Part shown: positions 44,874-52,929 of the stretch, piece after piece
How positions within the stretch are numbered: the stretch's first letter is position 1
Layout: each line of letters starts with the position of its first letter
IMG/VR virus record: IMGVR_UViG_3300042874_000086
Coordinates: 25,673 to 89,672 of that record
Reading direction: 5' to 3' (one strand)
Length of the DNA: 64,000 nucleotides
DNA from: a virus
The notes under the pieces: generated by a model
Database searches by the model: none
What the model was told of the DNA's origin: nothing
Seen by the model: the letters and a program-made list of their open reading frames with translations, nothing else
Made by a program: the position numbers and the translations under genes

Positions 44874-45601
44874 CCTTTTTTGTAAACTTCAGTGTACAAA
44901 CCTACAGAAGGTTTTATCAACACCGGGGTGTTTTTTAGGAAATAATCAATGTACTTTGTGTGCTCAAAGTAGTATGGGGTCATAACTGCTATGTAGTTTA
45001 TATCAGTAAACCTAGATAATTTCAACAAACGTTCGGTAGACTTCTCGGTTCCCCATAAGTCATGTATAAATAACTTTTTGGGAGTCTGTAGGAAGTCTAC
45101 AGTTCCCTCATACCCTTTAAAGTACTTACTAACTGCCTGCTCAAGATTTCTATTAAGGGTACCCCGTAGTTCTTTTATACCTTGTTTATTGAACTCCAGT
45201 ACCAACCTACTTGCGTTCTTAGGAATCTCTTGAACATACACTTTAGAAAGTTCCACATGGAACTCTTTGAAGTTAAAAGTTCTTGGTTCTGGTTTTAGTA
45301 AAAGTAAACCGCTAAATACAATAGCTTCTTGTTGTGAGCAATTACTTAGTAGCACATTAATCATTTCATACTCTTTCTCCCCAATGTTTACTTTAGATAA
45401 ATAATCATAATGATTTAAGAATATTGACACTTTACCCTTATATACTAGGGGGAGATTTTCTATTACCACATTTATTTTTGAATATGGGATACTAAATTTA
45501 GGTTCTTGTTGAATACTCAAAAGGGCTTTGCAGTCCTCTGAGCACCCATCAAAGTTCTTATTTAGTAGCCCATTGGTGAATTCAAGGGCTACATTCCTCA
45601 T
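44870..45601 (-). CDS. Unknown early/middle protein
   Basis: 243 residues. Alternating strands and helices (NVVIENLPLVYKGKVSIFLNHYDYL, FSGLLLLKPEPRTFNF, KKLFIHDLWGTEKSTERLLKLSRFTDINYIAVMTPYYF) suggest an alpha/beta fold, but no P-loop is visible. Coupled to the ClpP-like gene (four-base overlap). It contains the palindrome copy at 45249. Confidence 0.5.
   Translation of the reverse strand: MRNVALEFTNGLLNKNFDGCSEDCKALLSIQQEPKFSIPYSKINVVIENLPLVYKGKVSIFLNHYDYLSKVNIGEKEYEMINVLLSNCSQQEAIVFSGLLLLKPEPRTFNFKEFHVELSKVYVQEIPKNASRLVLEFNKQGIKELRGTLNRNLEQAVSKYFKGYEGTVDFLQTPKKLFIHDLWGTEKSTERLLKLSRFTDINYIAVMTPYYFEHTKYIDYFLKNTPVLIKPSVGLYTEVYKKG
45249..45264 (-). repeat. Palindrome copy inside coding sequence
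   Basis: AGTTCCACATGGAACT, a full match to the early-region consensus, lies within codons for EFHVELSK of the 243-residue gene. Confidence 0.6.
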
Positions 45602-46158
45602 GTAATGTTTACATACTTTTCGATAGTACGTAGACGGTTATTTACATCGTCTCGTAGTAACCAAAAGTCTTTATCTTCTCTCATTAAAATAATTTCTTGT
45701 TCAGTCATAAACCCGGCATACAAATCCTCAAAGATTGCTTTTGACCACTCATCATCAAATGACGCACGGGCTTTAAGTTCTGCACCTTTCCCAGAGGACG
45801 CCGTAGAAAAGTTATGAGTCATAAAGTACGAGTGTGGATACATGTAAACACCATCACAAGCAAGGGCTATTACAGTTGCAGCAGACGCAGCAAAACTGAC
45901 TAAGGCTATTGTTTGAGCCTTACACTTGCGAATATGCTCCACCAGTGCTATGGTAGTATCCAACATCCCGCCATTAGACCCAATATAAATATTAACAAGG
46001 TCATGTGACTGGGCACTATCGAGGGTTCTTAACTCTTTAATATATTCATCTGGGTATCCAATATCATCATAAATATAAATGCTATAAACATTTTTACCAT
46101 TTGAATTATCTTTGAATACAACTTTTGGTTTTGAACCTAGTGGTATTTGAACTTCCAT
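45598..46158 (-). CDS. ClpP-like serine protease
   Basis: 186 residues. VNIYIGSNGGMLDTTIALVEHIRKC is the crotonase/ClpP substrate-groove strand; SFAASAATVIALACD holds the nucleophile Ser after the oxyanion loop; YMYPHSYFMTHNFS provides the catalytic His. T5 also encodes a ClpP-like protein with its replication genes. Possible substrates are host regulators; it lacks a maturation role here, being far from capsid genes. SD AAAAGGAAAAG. Confidence 0.78.
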   Translation of the reverse strand: MEVQIPLGSKPKVVFKDNSNGKNVYSIYIYDDIGYPDEYIKELRTLDSAQSHDLVNIYIGSNGGMLDTTIALVEHIRKCKAQTIALVSFAASAATVIALACDGVYMYPHSYFMTHNFSTASSGKGAELKARASFDDEWSKAIFEDLYAGFMTEQEIILMREDKDFWLLRDDVNNRLRTIEKYVNIT

Positions 46159-46229
46159 TCTTTTCCTTTTATATTGTTTTACTATCTAATTGGTCTTACC
46201 CTAGTACTTCATATATACCCCCTTTAATG

Positions 46230-46252
46230 GTTAATATATTAACAGTTAACTG
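46230..46252. promoter_or_regulatory. Adjacent palindromes between helicase and ClpP-like genes
   Basis: GTTAATATATTAAC (46230-46243) and CAGTTAACTG (46243-46252) are both perfect palindromes sharing one base. AATATATTAAC recurs at about 46273. Likely operator or promoter DNA for the ClpP-like gene's operon; no activity can be read from sequence. Confidence 0.4.
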
Positions 46253-46279
46253 CTGATTTTACGCTTAATTACCAATATA

Positions 46280-47650
46280 TTAACTATTTCGTAATTTATC
46301 AATCATTTTCTCGTATTGAGTGCTAGTGCATTTATCATCAAACCTTTCAGCAAGTTTTGAACTGAGGGATACCCTTTCTAAACATTTATCAAAAATAGAA
46401 CCTTGAAATAACATATCAATAAACAAAGGGGTCTTCTTAGACTCATGGTGTCTCCGTAATCGCCCTATAACTTGTTCATGCCCCTCTTTAGTAAGGTTCG
46501 ATAAATTAATAATGTAGTCCAACCGTTTGATTGAAATACCTTTTTGTAAAATACTACCCGAGATTATTATATCAATTTCATCAGACTCCATCATACTAAA
46601 TATCTTCTGCCTATCTTCCTGTTTAGTTTTTTGGTTTACAACTCCCACTCTAATCCCAAGTTCTGTAAAGACTTTTTCATAGTGCTCTTGGGTTAAAACC
46701 TCGGTAGTATATAAAAGACCCCGTCTACCAACCCTCAGTAAATTTTTAGTAATCTCACAAATCTTCGGGCTTACCTTACCATTAGTCATAAACTTGCTAT
46801 AAACCTCTTTATAAGACTTACCGTACCCAAACCAAGCAGTATCCTCATTCCATACATTGATGAGGTGTACGTTTAGGTTATTATCACCAACCCCATCAAC
46901 CCTAATAGTGCCCATAACATCCTCCAGTAAAGGTGTCATGTGGTCAGAGCGTGTGGGGGTTGCACTTAACCCTATTCGGAATTTTGCATTAAATTCCCCT
47001 ACTACAATAGTAAAAACATCACTACCAACAACATGAGCCTCGTCTACTACTACTAACCCAAAGAAATCTTTATGTTGTTTGATAAAATCTAAGTTCTTAA
47101 TAAGAAACTGAAAAGTAGTAATAGTTACTGAAGCTACTTCTCTATTCTTCCCCCCAAGGATTGTTAAGTCAATTCCTGAACAGTTATTAAGGAACTCACC
47201 TTGCATTTGTATTGCCAAATTTGTTCTATCCACAATAATTAAAGTGTTTGTATTTAGTTGTTTTACCAAATAAGGTAGCGTATAACTCTTACCAAAACCA
47301 GGCTCGGCTTTTAAGATAGCTGAATTATCGTTAGAGTTTACTAAGGCTTTCGTCATATTACCCATAGCAACTTTTTGAGAGTCTTTCAAAGAAAACGTAT
47401 CAGATAACTTAAAAGGACTTTTAATGTCTGGGTAAGTTGTTTGGTCACTAATATCAAGGTTTTTACCAAAGATAACAATCAGTTTTTTGTAGTTACGGGG
47501 AACTTCAATGTGGGTCTTAGTAACAATATAAGAGTGTTTTAAAATCTCTTTGTCGGGATTCCAGTAACTAAATTTACTTTTTAAGTTAGATAGAATCTGT
47601 GGTGTAATTTCTGTTTTTGGTATTGCGTATCTACCAGTTTTAATAATCAT
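46280..47650 (-). CDS. SF2 DNA helicase (T5 D10 / UvsW-like)
   Basis: 456 residues, against about 450 in T5 D10. DSQKVAMGNMTKAL (Q motif), LKAEPGFGKSYTLPYL (Walker A), LVVVDEAHVVGSD (DEAH), GLSATPTR (motif III), TEVLTQEHYEKV, IISGSILQKGISIKRLDYIINLS and QVIGRLRR (motif VI) are all present. T5 D10 remodels branched DNA during replication and repair; the same role is expected. Confidence 0.92.
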   Translation of the reverse strand: MIIKTGRYAIPKTEITPQILSNLKSKFSYWNPDKEILKHSYIVTKTHIEVPRNYKKLIVIFGKNLDISDQTTYPDIKSPFKLSDTFSLKDSQKVAMGNMTKALVNSNDNSAILKAEPGFGKSYTLPYLVKQLNTNTLIIVDRTNLAIQMQGEFLNNCSGIDLTILGGKNREVASVTITTFQFLIKNLDFIKQHKDFFGLVVVDEAHVVGSDVFTIVVGEFNAKFRIGLSATPTRSDHMTPLLEDVMGTIRVDGVGDNNLNVHLINVWNEDTAWFGYGKSYKEVYSKFMTNGKVSPKICEITKNLLRVGRRGLLYTTEVLTQEHYEKVFTELGIRVGVVNQKTKQEDRQKIFSMMESDEIDIIISGSILQKGISIKRLDYIINLSNLTKEGHEQVIGRLRRHHESKKTPLFIDMLFQGSIFDKCLERVSLSSKLAERFDDKCTSTQYEKMIDKLRNS

Positions 47651-47671
47651 TTTAACTCCTTTATATTCCCA

Positions 47672-48166
47672 TTAAAGAAACGAGGAAGGCTTCTTTAATG
47701 GTATTACAATTTTATTTGGTACATCTAACTCGTATTGCATACAGAATTTTTGATAGGGTAGATGGGATTCAATTATAACCCAGGCACCTTTATCATATAA
47801 CTCTTTAATTAATGCCCTCAGTAGTTTAGAGGAGAACGTAGTGTTTACTGCGCGCTCCAACCCTACATTGTAAATAAACACAAAAGGTCTTTGTAGTACA
47901 TTATAATTTAACTTCTCAAACTGAGCAGTAAAGTAATCCGCAAAGTTGACCCCCCACATATCTTTTAATTCTTTTGTTTCTAACAACATAGAATAAACTG
48001 GTTGTGCAGTACCCTCAACATACATAATATGGTTTATCCCACCCTTTAAGGGTACATTAATTTTTGTATTAAGTACTACCAACTTTTCTTCGGACGCAGA
48101 AGATAATTGCATACAGTAGTTTTGGGGTAGTTGTTGGTACCCCAGTAACAACTTTTCTTTTTTCAT
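47672..48166 (-). CDS. Unknown protein upstream of D10-like helicase
   Basis: 164 residues from the ATG at 48166, overlapping the previous stop (ATGA); a TTG three codons earlier is also in frame. RPFVFIYNVGLERAVN resembles a Walker B strand and GAWVIIESHLPYQKF a sensor-like strand of RecA-type ATPases, but no Walker A is present. Function unknown. Confidence 0.5.
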   Translation of the reverse strand: MKKEKLLLGYQQLPQNYCMQLSSASEEKLVVLNTKINVPLKGGINHIMYVEGTAQPVYSMLLETKELKDMWGVNFADYFTAQFEKLNYNVLQRPFVFIYNVGLERAVNTTFSSKLLRALIKELYDKGAWVIIESHLPYQKFCMQYELDVPNKIVIPLKKPSSFL

Positions 48167-48531
48167 TTGCTGCAAGATTCGGTAAAGAAATCATTTAGTA
48201 CAATATAATGAAAGCCATCATAATGACCAGACTCATATACTTCTGGGGTAGGCTCTTTTTTGATGTGTTGTGCGAGTTGCTTTTGGATTTTCAAAAATGC
48301 TTTAGCAGAATCTTTCTGGGATTCAATCCATGAATCATCAAGAGCTAGATACATCTTTGTATTTCCCCAAACATCGGTTGCAAGTTTTTCAAATACTTTA
48401 ACACGCTCTTCAAGAACACTTTCCTTTTCTTCACATAAAACACTCAACAAACCCGGAACAATAAACCCACCCTCTACTTCTTGGAAAGTAGCCTCATACT
48501 TTTTCTCTAGTTCTTTTTTCAAGTTATTCAT
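48163..48531 (-). CDS. Unknown protein (122 aa)
   Basis: Helical, charged N-terminal part (LEKKYEATFQEVEGGFIVPGLLSVLCEEKESVLEERVKVFEKLA) and a short beta end. First gene behind the promoter at 48555. Not recognised. Confidence 0.55.
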   Translation of the reverse strand: MNNLKKELEKKYEATFQEVEGGFIVPGLLSVLCEEKESVLEERVKVFEKLATDVWGNTKMYLALDDSWIESQKDSAKAFLKIQKQLAQHIKKEPTPEVYESGHYDGFHYIVLNDFFTESCSK

Positions 48532-48554
48532 GTTATCTCCTGTTATTTTGTGTA

Positions 48555-48583
48555 ATTATATCACATTCTTAAGAAAAAGTCAA
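48555..48583 (-). promoter_or_regulatory. Sigma70 promoter (TTGACT/TATAAT, 17-bp spacer)
   Basis: Minus strand: -35 at 48578-48583, -10 at 48555-48560, start expected about 16 bases before the 122-residue gene's ATG region. It drives the helicase/ClpP/polymerase operon. Confidence 0.85.
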
Positions 48584-48585
48584 GG

Positions 48586-48951
48586 TTACAGGTCTAGTGT
48601 AACTTTTTTGAAAACTTCCAGTTTTATATTTTTATGGTTTTTCTCTTGTGTTTGAACCAACTGCCCATTAAACATAGTATTTTTAATATAAATACCACTA
48701 TTTTTTAAGTACCCTGAAACTTCTTGGAGTTGGTGCTCACAAAACGACTGAATTATAAAGTTAGCCTGTTCCTCACTAACAATAATATACTCTTTTGTTT
48801 CATGATTTTTTAACACAAAACAACCCTCAAGTTCCTTATTGGTTTGAAATGTAAAAAAGTACCTCATAGAAATATTATGGTTGCTTGAAGGCCATTTAAG
48901 ATAATGCACCCTAAAGTTATTTGTAACTTTTTTCAAATCTAAATCTTTCAT
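48586..48951 (-). CDS. Unknown protein (121 aa)
   Basis: Mixed alpha/beta: FFTFQTNKELEGCFVLKNHETKEYIIVSEEQANFIIQSFCEHQLQEVSGYLKNSGIYIKN. No family recognised. Three bases downstream of the next minus-strand gene, so part of the same operon. Confidence 0.55.
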   Translation of the reverse strand: MKDLDLKKVTNNFRVHYLKWPSSNHNISMRYFFTFQTNKELEGCFVLKNHETKEYIIVSEEQANFIIQSFCEHQLQEVSGYLKNSGIYIKNTMFNGQLVQTQEKNHKNIKLEVFKKVTLDL

Positions 48952-48953
48952 TT

Positions 48954-49319
48954 TTACTCCTCAATATAGTCATAATAAAAAGAACCATAAGCAACCCATA
49001 AGGTTTCTACAAGCTCTTCAACTTCCTTTTGGGTAGTATACCCAATAGTACCCCAAAAGGTAGGCTTTACAGTTTCTGGTTCAGTAGTTCTTGAATCAAA
49101 ACAAATACTAACTTCCATACCATAATCTTCTGGAAGATTATACTTAGTATAATCATAAACGTAAATGGTTATAAAGTACTTTGTTCTGCCATTAATAGGG
49201 TCGCTAACCCTACGCTGATATGCCATACTGGTTGCACCGTTTTTAGAATTATTTCTAAATGACTTGTACCCACTTGCGTATAATAAGTCTATTTCTTTCT
49301 CAAATTGTTGTGTAGTCAT
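48954..49319 (-). CDS. Unknown protein (121 aa)
   Basis: Start chosen at the ATG at 49319, which follows GGAAGG and overlaps the previous stop; the frame is open upstream. Beta-rich with Tyr/Thr (TKYFITIYVYDYTKYNLPEDYGMEVSICF). Not recognised. Confidence 0.55.
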   Translation of the reverse strand: MTTQQFEKEIDLLYASGYKSFRNNSKNGATSMAYQRRVSDPINGRTKYFITIYVYDYTKYNLPEDYGMEVSICFDSRTTEPETVKPTFWGTIGYTTQKEVEELVETLWVAYGSFYYDYIEE

Positions 49320-49525
49320 TCTACCTTCCTCGGGCACCTACTGTTAATAATTTGCGTAGTTTTGTCAGCAAATATAGTAAAACCAACTAAAGCCAGAACT
49401 ATGGACAGTATAAGGAAATCAGCATTAATGTACATAACGAGTAAGACCCCCTCAAGTACTCCTATAACTTGTAACCAAAAATATACCCAAGGTATAAACT
49501 TCCTGCATTTTCTTCTTTCTTGCAT
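49316..49525 (-). CDS. Small two-helix membrane protein
   Basis: 69 residues from the ATG at 49525 (SD AAAGGTG). Basic N terminus, then two hydrophobic helices (WVYFWLQVIGVLEGVLLVMYI and FLILSIVLALVGFTIF). Likely inner-membrane; function unknown. Confidence 0.6.
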   Translation of the reverse strand: MQERRKCRKFIPWVYFWLQVIGVLEGVLLVMYINADFLILSIVLALVGFTIFADKTTQIINSRCPRKVE

Positions 49526-49700
49526 TTTATACACCTTTAATTATTCCCCATCCACCGAAATATTTCCGACGCTTATGTATTATCTGCCAACGTCACAAAC
49601 GAAGGACTTACAAATGGGGGGTTGAAACTTTTGTGGAACCTACAAACCAAGATAAGCTCATGTTAGTTTAATTATAGGCTCCATTAGAAGTTCTTTTTGG

Positions 49701-49774
49701 TACCATTGGTGGGGTACAATCCCACAACCTCAGATTTAGGAAATCTGTGCTCTATTCAATTGAGCTACAACGGT
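49701..49774 (-). tRNA. tRNA-Arg (anticodon CCT)
   Basis: Minus strand cloverleaf: acceptor ACCGTTG/CAATGGT, D stem GCTC/GAGC, anticodon stem CAGAT/ATCTG with loop TTCCTAA (anticodon CCT), T stem GTGGG/CCCAC, discriminator A. It reads AGG, a frequent Arg codon in this phage. No CCA is encoded. Confidence 0.93.
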
Positions 49775-50340
49775 GAATTCCGTGTGTGCAAGCAGGGACA
49801 CGGATAATTGAGCTTGTATTTTACTGTAGCTCCATTTATTACTAAACAGTACTTCCGAATTCTTTATGCCAAACTTTCAAGTATTAAGCTGTGCTCCCAT
49901 AAATTCAAGGAAGATTGATTAATGGTGATTAGCCAACCATAAGGGTTGTGGTTCGATTCCAAACTATCGACTTAATACTCTATCAACCTACCAATCGACT
50001 TCATAGGCTGAATAGGGGATTAAAAGCTCTTTGTGGTGTAGGCACGAATTTGGGCCGTGGGTTATATGTACAGCATATCTTCCACTCACTACACCATCAA
50101 AAGCTAGGTATGCACCACTACCCCTGCTTCCCTCGGGGCACCAAGTCCGACAACTTGATTAACTATTAAGGAATTAGCTTGATTCCTACGGGGCTACCCT
50201 AACGCACACCTTTGTATCGCTGAAGTGGAAGCGTAAGCACTATTTCGTCTGCCTAGAAACGTCTATGATTATCCTCTTAGACCAGAGTAGACTGCTTGTA
50301 GTGGGAGTCAACACTGTTGCTTGTCGAAGGCAACGTAAAA
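49775..50340 (-). ncRNA. Structured RNA region, probably tRNA-like remnants
   Basis: No convincing coding frame. Hairpins follow one another: CCGTGT/ACACGG (49779-49802), GAGCT/AGCTC (~49809-49833), long-range GTATTAAG/CTTAATAC (49881-49888 with 49971-49978), GGTGTAG/CTACACC (50035-50095 area) enclosing ATATG/CATAT. Several resemble acceptor stems, and a GGTTCGATTCC T-loop is on the + strand at ~49949, but none gives a complete cloverleaf. Probably decayed tRNAs or unknown small RNAs transcribed from the promoter at 50393. Confidence 0.5.
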
Positions 50341-50355
50341 GTTCCATATAGAACC
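50340..50355 (-). repeat. Early-region palindrome (AGTTCCATATAGAACC)
   Basis: About 30-45 bases downstream of the expected start of the tRNA/ncRNA promoter at 50393. Confidence 0.8.
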
Positions 50356-50392
50356 TTTGCAATACCTTCTGACACCTTTATAGGGTGTCAAA

Positions 50393-50421
50393 ATTATACA
50401 CAATATTTTAAAGAAAGTCAA
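50393..50421 (-). promoter_or_regulatory. Sigma70 promoter for tRNA/ncRNA region
   Basis: Minus strand TTGACT (50416-50421), 17-base spacer, TATAAT (50393-50398). It overlaps the 3' end of the 82-residue gene. A TGACACC/GGTGTCA hairpin (50371-50391 area) lies in the initial transcript. Confidence 0.85.
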
Positions 50422-50666
50422 GACTCTTTTAAATCTTTTAATACTTTTTTTAAGATAGTATTTGGTACATTCATAAAGATTAAACCCACATTAGTTTCCC
50501 TAAATATAGGTATTCCCCTGTAAGTAACATAACCACATTTCATATAACACCCGGCACTTCTAGTTGATAAAAAAGAGTTAACAACTGGGTATTTTTTCTT
50601 AAAAACATGGGATATACTTACCCGTAATAATAAGTATTCCATGTAATAGAGTATATACCTAATCAT
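50418..50666 (-). CDS. Small basic membrane-associated protein
   Basis: 82 residues. ATG overlaps the stop of the transglycosylase frame (ATGA), so it is likely translated only when ribosomes finish that frame. N terminus MIRYILYYMEYLLLRVSIS is apolar; basic residues follow (KKKYPVVNS). Function unknown. Confidence 0.5.
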   Translation of the reverse strand: MIRYILYYMEYLLLRVSISHVFKKKYPVVNSFLSTRSAGCYMKCGYVTYRGIPIFRETNVGLIFMNVPNTILKKVLKDLKES

Positions 50667-51222
50667 AGTACACTCCGTGCAAACTTTTTACCTTCGGAAC
50701 AATAACCTTTATACCTATGTACAGCCTCAAACATTTCACCCTCAGATATTTTTAAATAGTGGTTTAATATATAAGCCATAGAGTAAATATTACCCTTGTC
50801 AGTGTGGGGGTTAAAGGGAAGAGCCTTAGAATCCCAAGCTCTAGTATTAATCCCACATAACCCAACTACGTAGGGGAGTGCGTGTTTTCTATGAATGAAA
50901 GAAGACTCGGAATTTGTAAGTTTTCCGAGTAATTCTACTTTCCCACATATTCACACTCCAATAAGCTGCTAGCCTTTATTAATTCTACAGCCTGTTCTTT
51001 TGTAGCACCAGCTTTTATTAAATCATACTCTTGTAGTTGGTAAGCTCTGTAACCCTCTCTATAAAACTCTAATTCACTTTTAATTTTAGATTGTTTATCG
51101 TTATAGGCTAAAATAGTCTCATTAATAATGACAACATTAAATACCAAATATAAACAAAATAAAGCCTCCGCCAAAATAATAATTAATAGAAACTTTGTCC
51201 AATGCTGTTCTAATTTATTCAT
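50663..51222 (-). CDS. Membrane-anchored lytic transglycosylase, made by -1 frameshift
   Basis: The zero frame (51222-50935) encodes 95 residues with an N-terminal membrane anchor (FLLIIILAEALFCLYLVFNVVII) and stops at TAG. The -1 frame then runs to TGA at 50663 with no usable start codon, and encodes 91 residues of an SLT-type lysozyme fold: LTNSESSFIHRK (catalytic Glu in ESS), VGLCGINTRAWD, EAVHRYKGYCSEGKKFARSVL. The switch point is G GGA AAG TAG (slippery 50944-50938), the lambda G-T heptamer, followed by a 7-base spacer and an 8-bp perfect stem (50923-50930 with 50905-50912). Fusion: 186 residues. It may cut the murein during entry or modify the envelope. Confidence 0.8.
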
Positions 51223-51232
51223 AATTTACTCC

Positions 51233-51268
51233 TTACTTTTTTATTACGCTCGTTATACCCCAAGCCAT
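51233..51268 (-). CDS. Possible 11-residue leader ORF
   Basis: ATG with SD AAAGGAG six bases before; encodes MAWGITSVIKK and stops 10 bases before the transglycosylase ATG, whose own SD (TAAGGAG) overlaps the stop. May control translation of the frameshift gene. Confidence 0.35.
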   Translation of the reverse strand: MAWGITSVIKK

Positions 51269-51269
51269 T

Positions 51270-51440
51270 TTAAACTCCTTTGTTTACTTTTTGTTCCCAT
51301 TCACTACAACTATAATTTAAATCTATTAGTATAATTGGTGTTTGTGGGTGTTGATTTGTACAAACTTTATACTTTACATCACCCTTTTGATTATACCTTG
51401 TAAAACTGTATTTACAATTTTTACATGAAACTGGTTCCAT
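51270..51440 (-). CDS. Small zinc-binding protein (56 aa)
   Basis: Overlaps the preceding stop (TAATG). MEPVSCKNCKYSF.. has C-x2-C, with further Cys at ~27 and ~44 (KVCTNQ, YSCSEW), a likely zinc site. Function unknown. Confidence 0.6.
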   Translation of the reverse strand: MEPVSCKNCKYSFTRYNQKGDVKYKVCTNQHPQTPIILIDLNYSCSEWEQKVNKGV

Positions 51441-52090
51441 TAGGAGTCAAACCCAAATAGAATTTGAATATCATCATCCAATGACATACAATCCTCATAA
51501 AAACTCATGTACAACTCAAGGTTATGTATCTTTGTATAAAAAGGTTCATCTTCCCATTTTATTTTAATATAAACGTGGTTGTTTGGGTATTCCTTCTCAA
51601 TTTGTTTTACAGTTTTGCCAAAAACTTCTGAATCAGTTAGCTTTATTACTAAATCACCGTCAATAACCCCACACCAATCAAGGGTATTAAGAGGAACACC
51701 ATCAAGGTATTTTGAATATTCCTCCAAGGTAAAGTAGCCTACTCGCCTAACGATTTGTTGAGCAAGCTCAAAATTTAATCTTAACTCCGCCAAAGTTAGA
51801 TACCCGAAGTCGTGTAAACCCCCCCAAACACCATTAGGGAAATACACACTATCTTCAGTATAGTGGCTAAAGTCAAAATCTTTAGGGAGACCTCGTTCTT
51901 TCACAAATGAATTAATCCCACTAACTTTAGAGCTTGTATACCCATTACGGACACTTGCAAGTACCGTAAAGAAATCATAGTCTCTTTCTCGGAAATGTGG
52001 AGGTAACTCAAAGTATTCCCAAGCTTTTTCTTGGGTTGTATGGTTAACCGTAACTTTCTTCCTCATAACTATATTAATATCCGTTCCCAT
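51440..52090 (-). CDS. Conserved phage protein of unknown function (216 aa)
   Basis: MGTDINIVMRKK at the N terminus, then WEYFELPPHFRERDYDFFTVLASVRNG and a RGLPKDFDFSHYTEDS segment: a family seen in many phages and some bacteria with conserved MGTDI, RDYxxFxxLAxVRN and RGLPxD motifs. It ends DDDIQILFGFDS, similar to the 61-residue protein at 36162. Function unknown. Confidence 0.65.
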   Translation of the reverse strand: MGTDINIVMRKKVTVNHTTQEKAWEYFELPPHFRERDYDFFTVLASVRNGYTSSKVSGINSFVKERGLPKDFDFSHYTEDSVYFPNGVWGGLHDFGYLTLAELRLNFELAQQIVRRVGYFTLEEYSKYLDGVPLNTLDWCGVIDGDLVIKLTDSEVFGKTVKQIEKEYPNNHVYIKIKWEDEPFYTKIHNLELYMSFYEDCMSLDDDIQILFGFDS

Positions 52091-52212
52091 CTTTTACCCT
52101 TTATGGTGTTTTGCTAATAACTTTATAAGAACTTTAATAAGTTCCAACTTACCTCACGTACTTTTTGTTTCAATTATACCAATCAACTCTTAGATGATAT
52201 TCATCTTAGTTC

Positions 52213-52419
52213 CTAACAATATAAATCAGGAAAGTAACAAAAATCATCTGTGATATGACAGAACGGGCACTGGATATTCTCTAAGTCATCCTCCTTAGTA
52301 TCAACCATTATTATGTGACCACAGTTACCACAAGTACAAATATCTATACCTGTTTGGTCTAGTATTTTATGAAACCTATCAGCTTGTTTTAAAACAAGCT
52401 CTCCAATAACTTCTTTCAT
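52213..52419 (-). CDS. Small zinc-ribbon protein (68 aa)
   Basis: CTCGNCGHIIMV.. and IQCPFCHIT give two C-x2-C knuckles after a helical N terminus. Likely nucleic-acid or protein binding; transcribed from the promoter at 52440. Confidence 0.6.
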   Translation of the reverse strand: MKEVIGELVLKQADRFHKILDQTGIDICTCGNCGHIIMVDTKEDDLENIQCPFCHITDDFCYFPDLYC

Positions 52420-52439
52420 GTTTACTCCTTTAGAGCCTA

Positions 52440-52468
52440 ATTATAACACAAATCTTAAAAATTGTCAA
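52440..52468 (-). promoter_or_regulatory. Consensus sigma70 promoter (TTGACA-17-TATAAT)
   Basis: Minus strand; -35 at 52463-52468 and -10 at 52440-52445, about 14 bases before the expected start and 20 before the zinc-ribbon ATG. Its -35 overlaps the stop codon of leader cassette copy B. Confidence 0.88.
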
Positions 52469-52555
52469 AGCCCTATTTTAGGGGGTTTGATTGATGGCGT
52501 GAGGCTTGTCCCAAGACCTATCACTTGTTTACTCCTTTGAGGAACCTTAACTTAC
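52465..52555 (-). repeat. MIGLGT leader cassette, copy B
   Basis: Bases 52504-52555 are identical to copy A. AAAGGAG, then GTG at 52524 opens a 19-codon ORF MIGLGTSLTPSIKPPKIGL, stop TGA at 52465. The AATCAAACCCC..AAAATAGGG segment that follows can form a short hairpin and recurs in copy C. Confidence 0.75.
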
Positions 52556-52610
52556 CTAATAGGTTTTAATATATCTATAATAAGAGATACTATAAAGTAA
52601 GTATATATTT

Positions 52611-52913
52611 TCAACCACTTGTTCCTGTGTAGTAGTCAAACTCTGCACCCTCTGAATTGTAGTTACGAGTACAGGGGTCACCAACTCTATCACACCATTC
52701 TTGTTTTTCATCAATCCTTTGGTAAATACACCCTACACAACTATTTAGAGACTCCAAACATTTTAAGCGACTCCTGAAAAGTTCCACCGAAACTATGTTA
52801 AGTGTTTCATTTTCTTTTTTAAGGTGTTCAATATAACCTCTAACAGCCTTTAATTCCTTCTTAACTTGTCTAAGCTCTTTTTTGGTATTATGTAATTCCT
52901 GTGCCAAGCGCAT
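52611..52913 (-). CDS. Coiled-coil protein with Cys cluster (100 aa)
   Basis: Residues 3-50 are heptad helix (LHNTKKELRQVKKELKAVRGYIEHLKKE). CVGCIYQ..EWCDRV..PCTRN follows, four Cys. An upstream AT-rich stretch of ~55 bases holds no gene. Unknown. Confidence 0.55.
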   Translation of the reverse strand: MRLAQELHNTKKELRQVKKELKAVRGYIEHLKKENETLNIVSVELFRSRLKCLESLNSCVGCIYQRIDEKQEWCDRVGDPCTRNYNSEGAEFDYYTGTSG

Positions 52914-52929
52914 AGCACCTTCATTAACT

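Noticed and set aside
49881-49978. Second tRNA with GTATTAAG/CTTAATAC acceptor stem
   Set aside because: The T-loop GGTTCGATTCC is 11 bases too far from the acceptor strand, and no anticodon loop with U33 can be placed; kept only as a structured element.
50035-50096. Mini tRNA lacking a D arm
   Set aside because: Seven-bp acceptor and a possible T arm exist, but the 7-base loop lacks U33 and the T loop starts CC; not called as tRNA.
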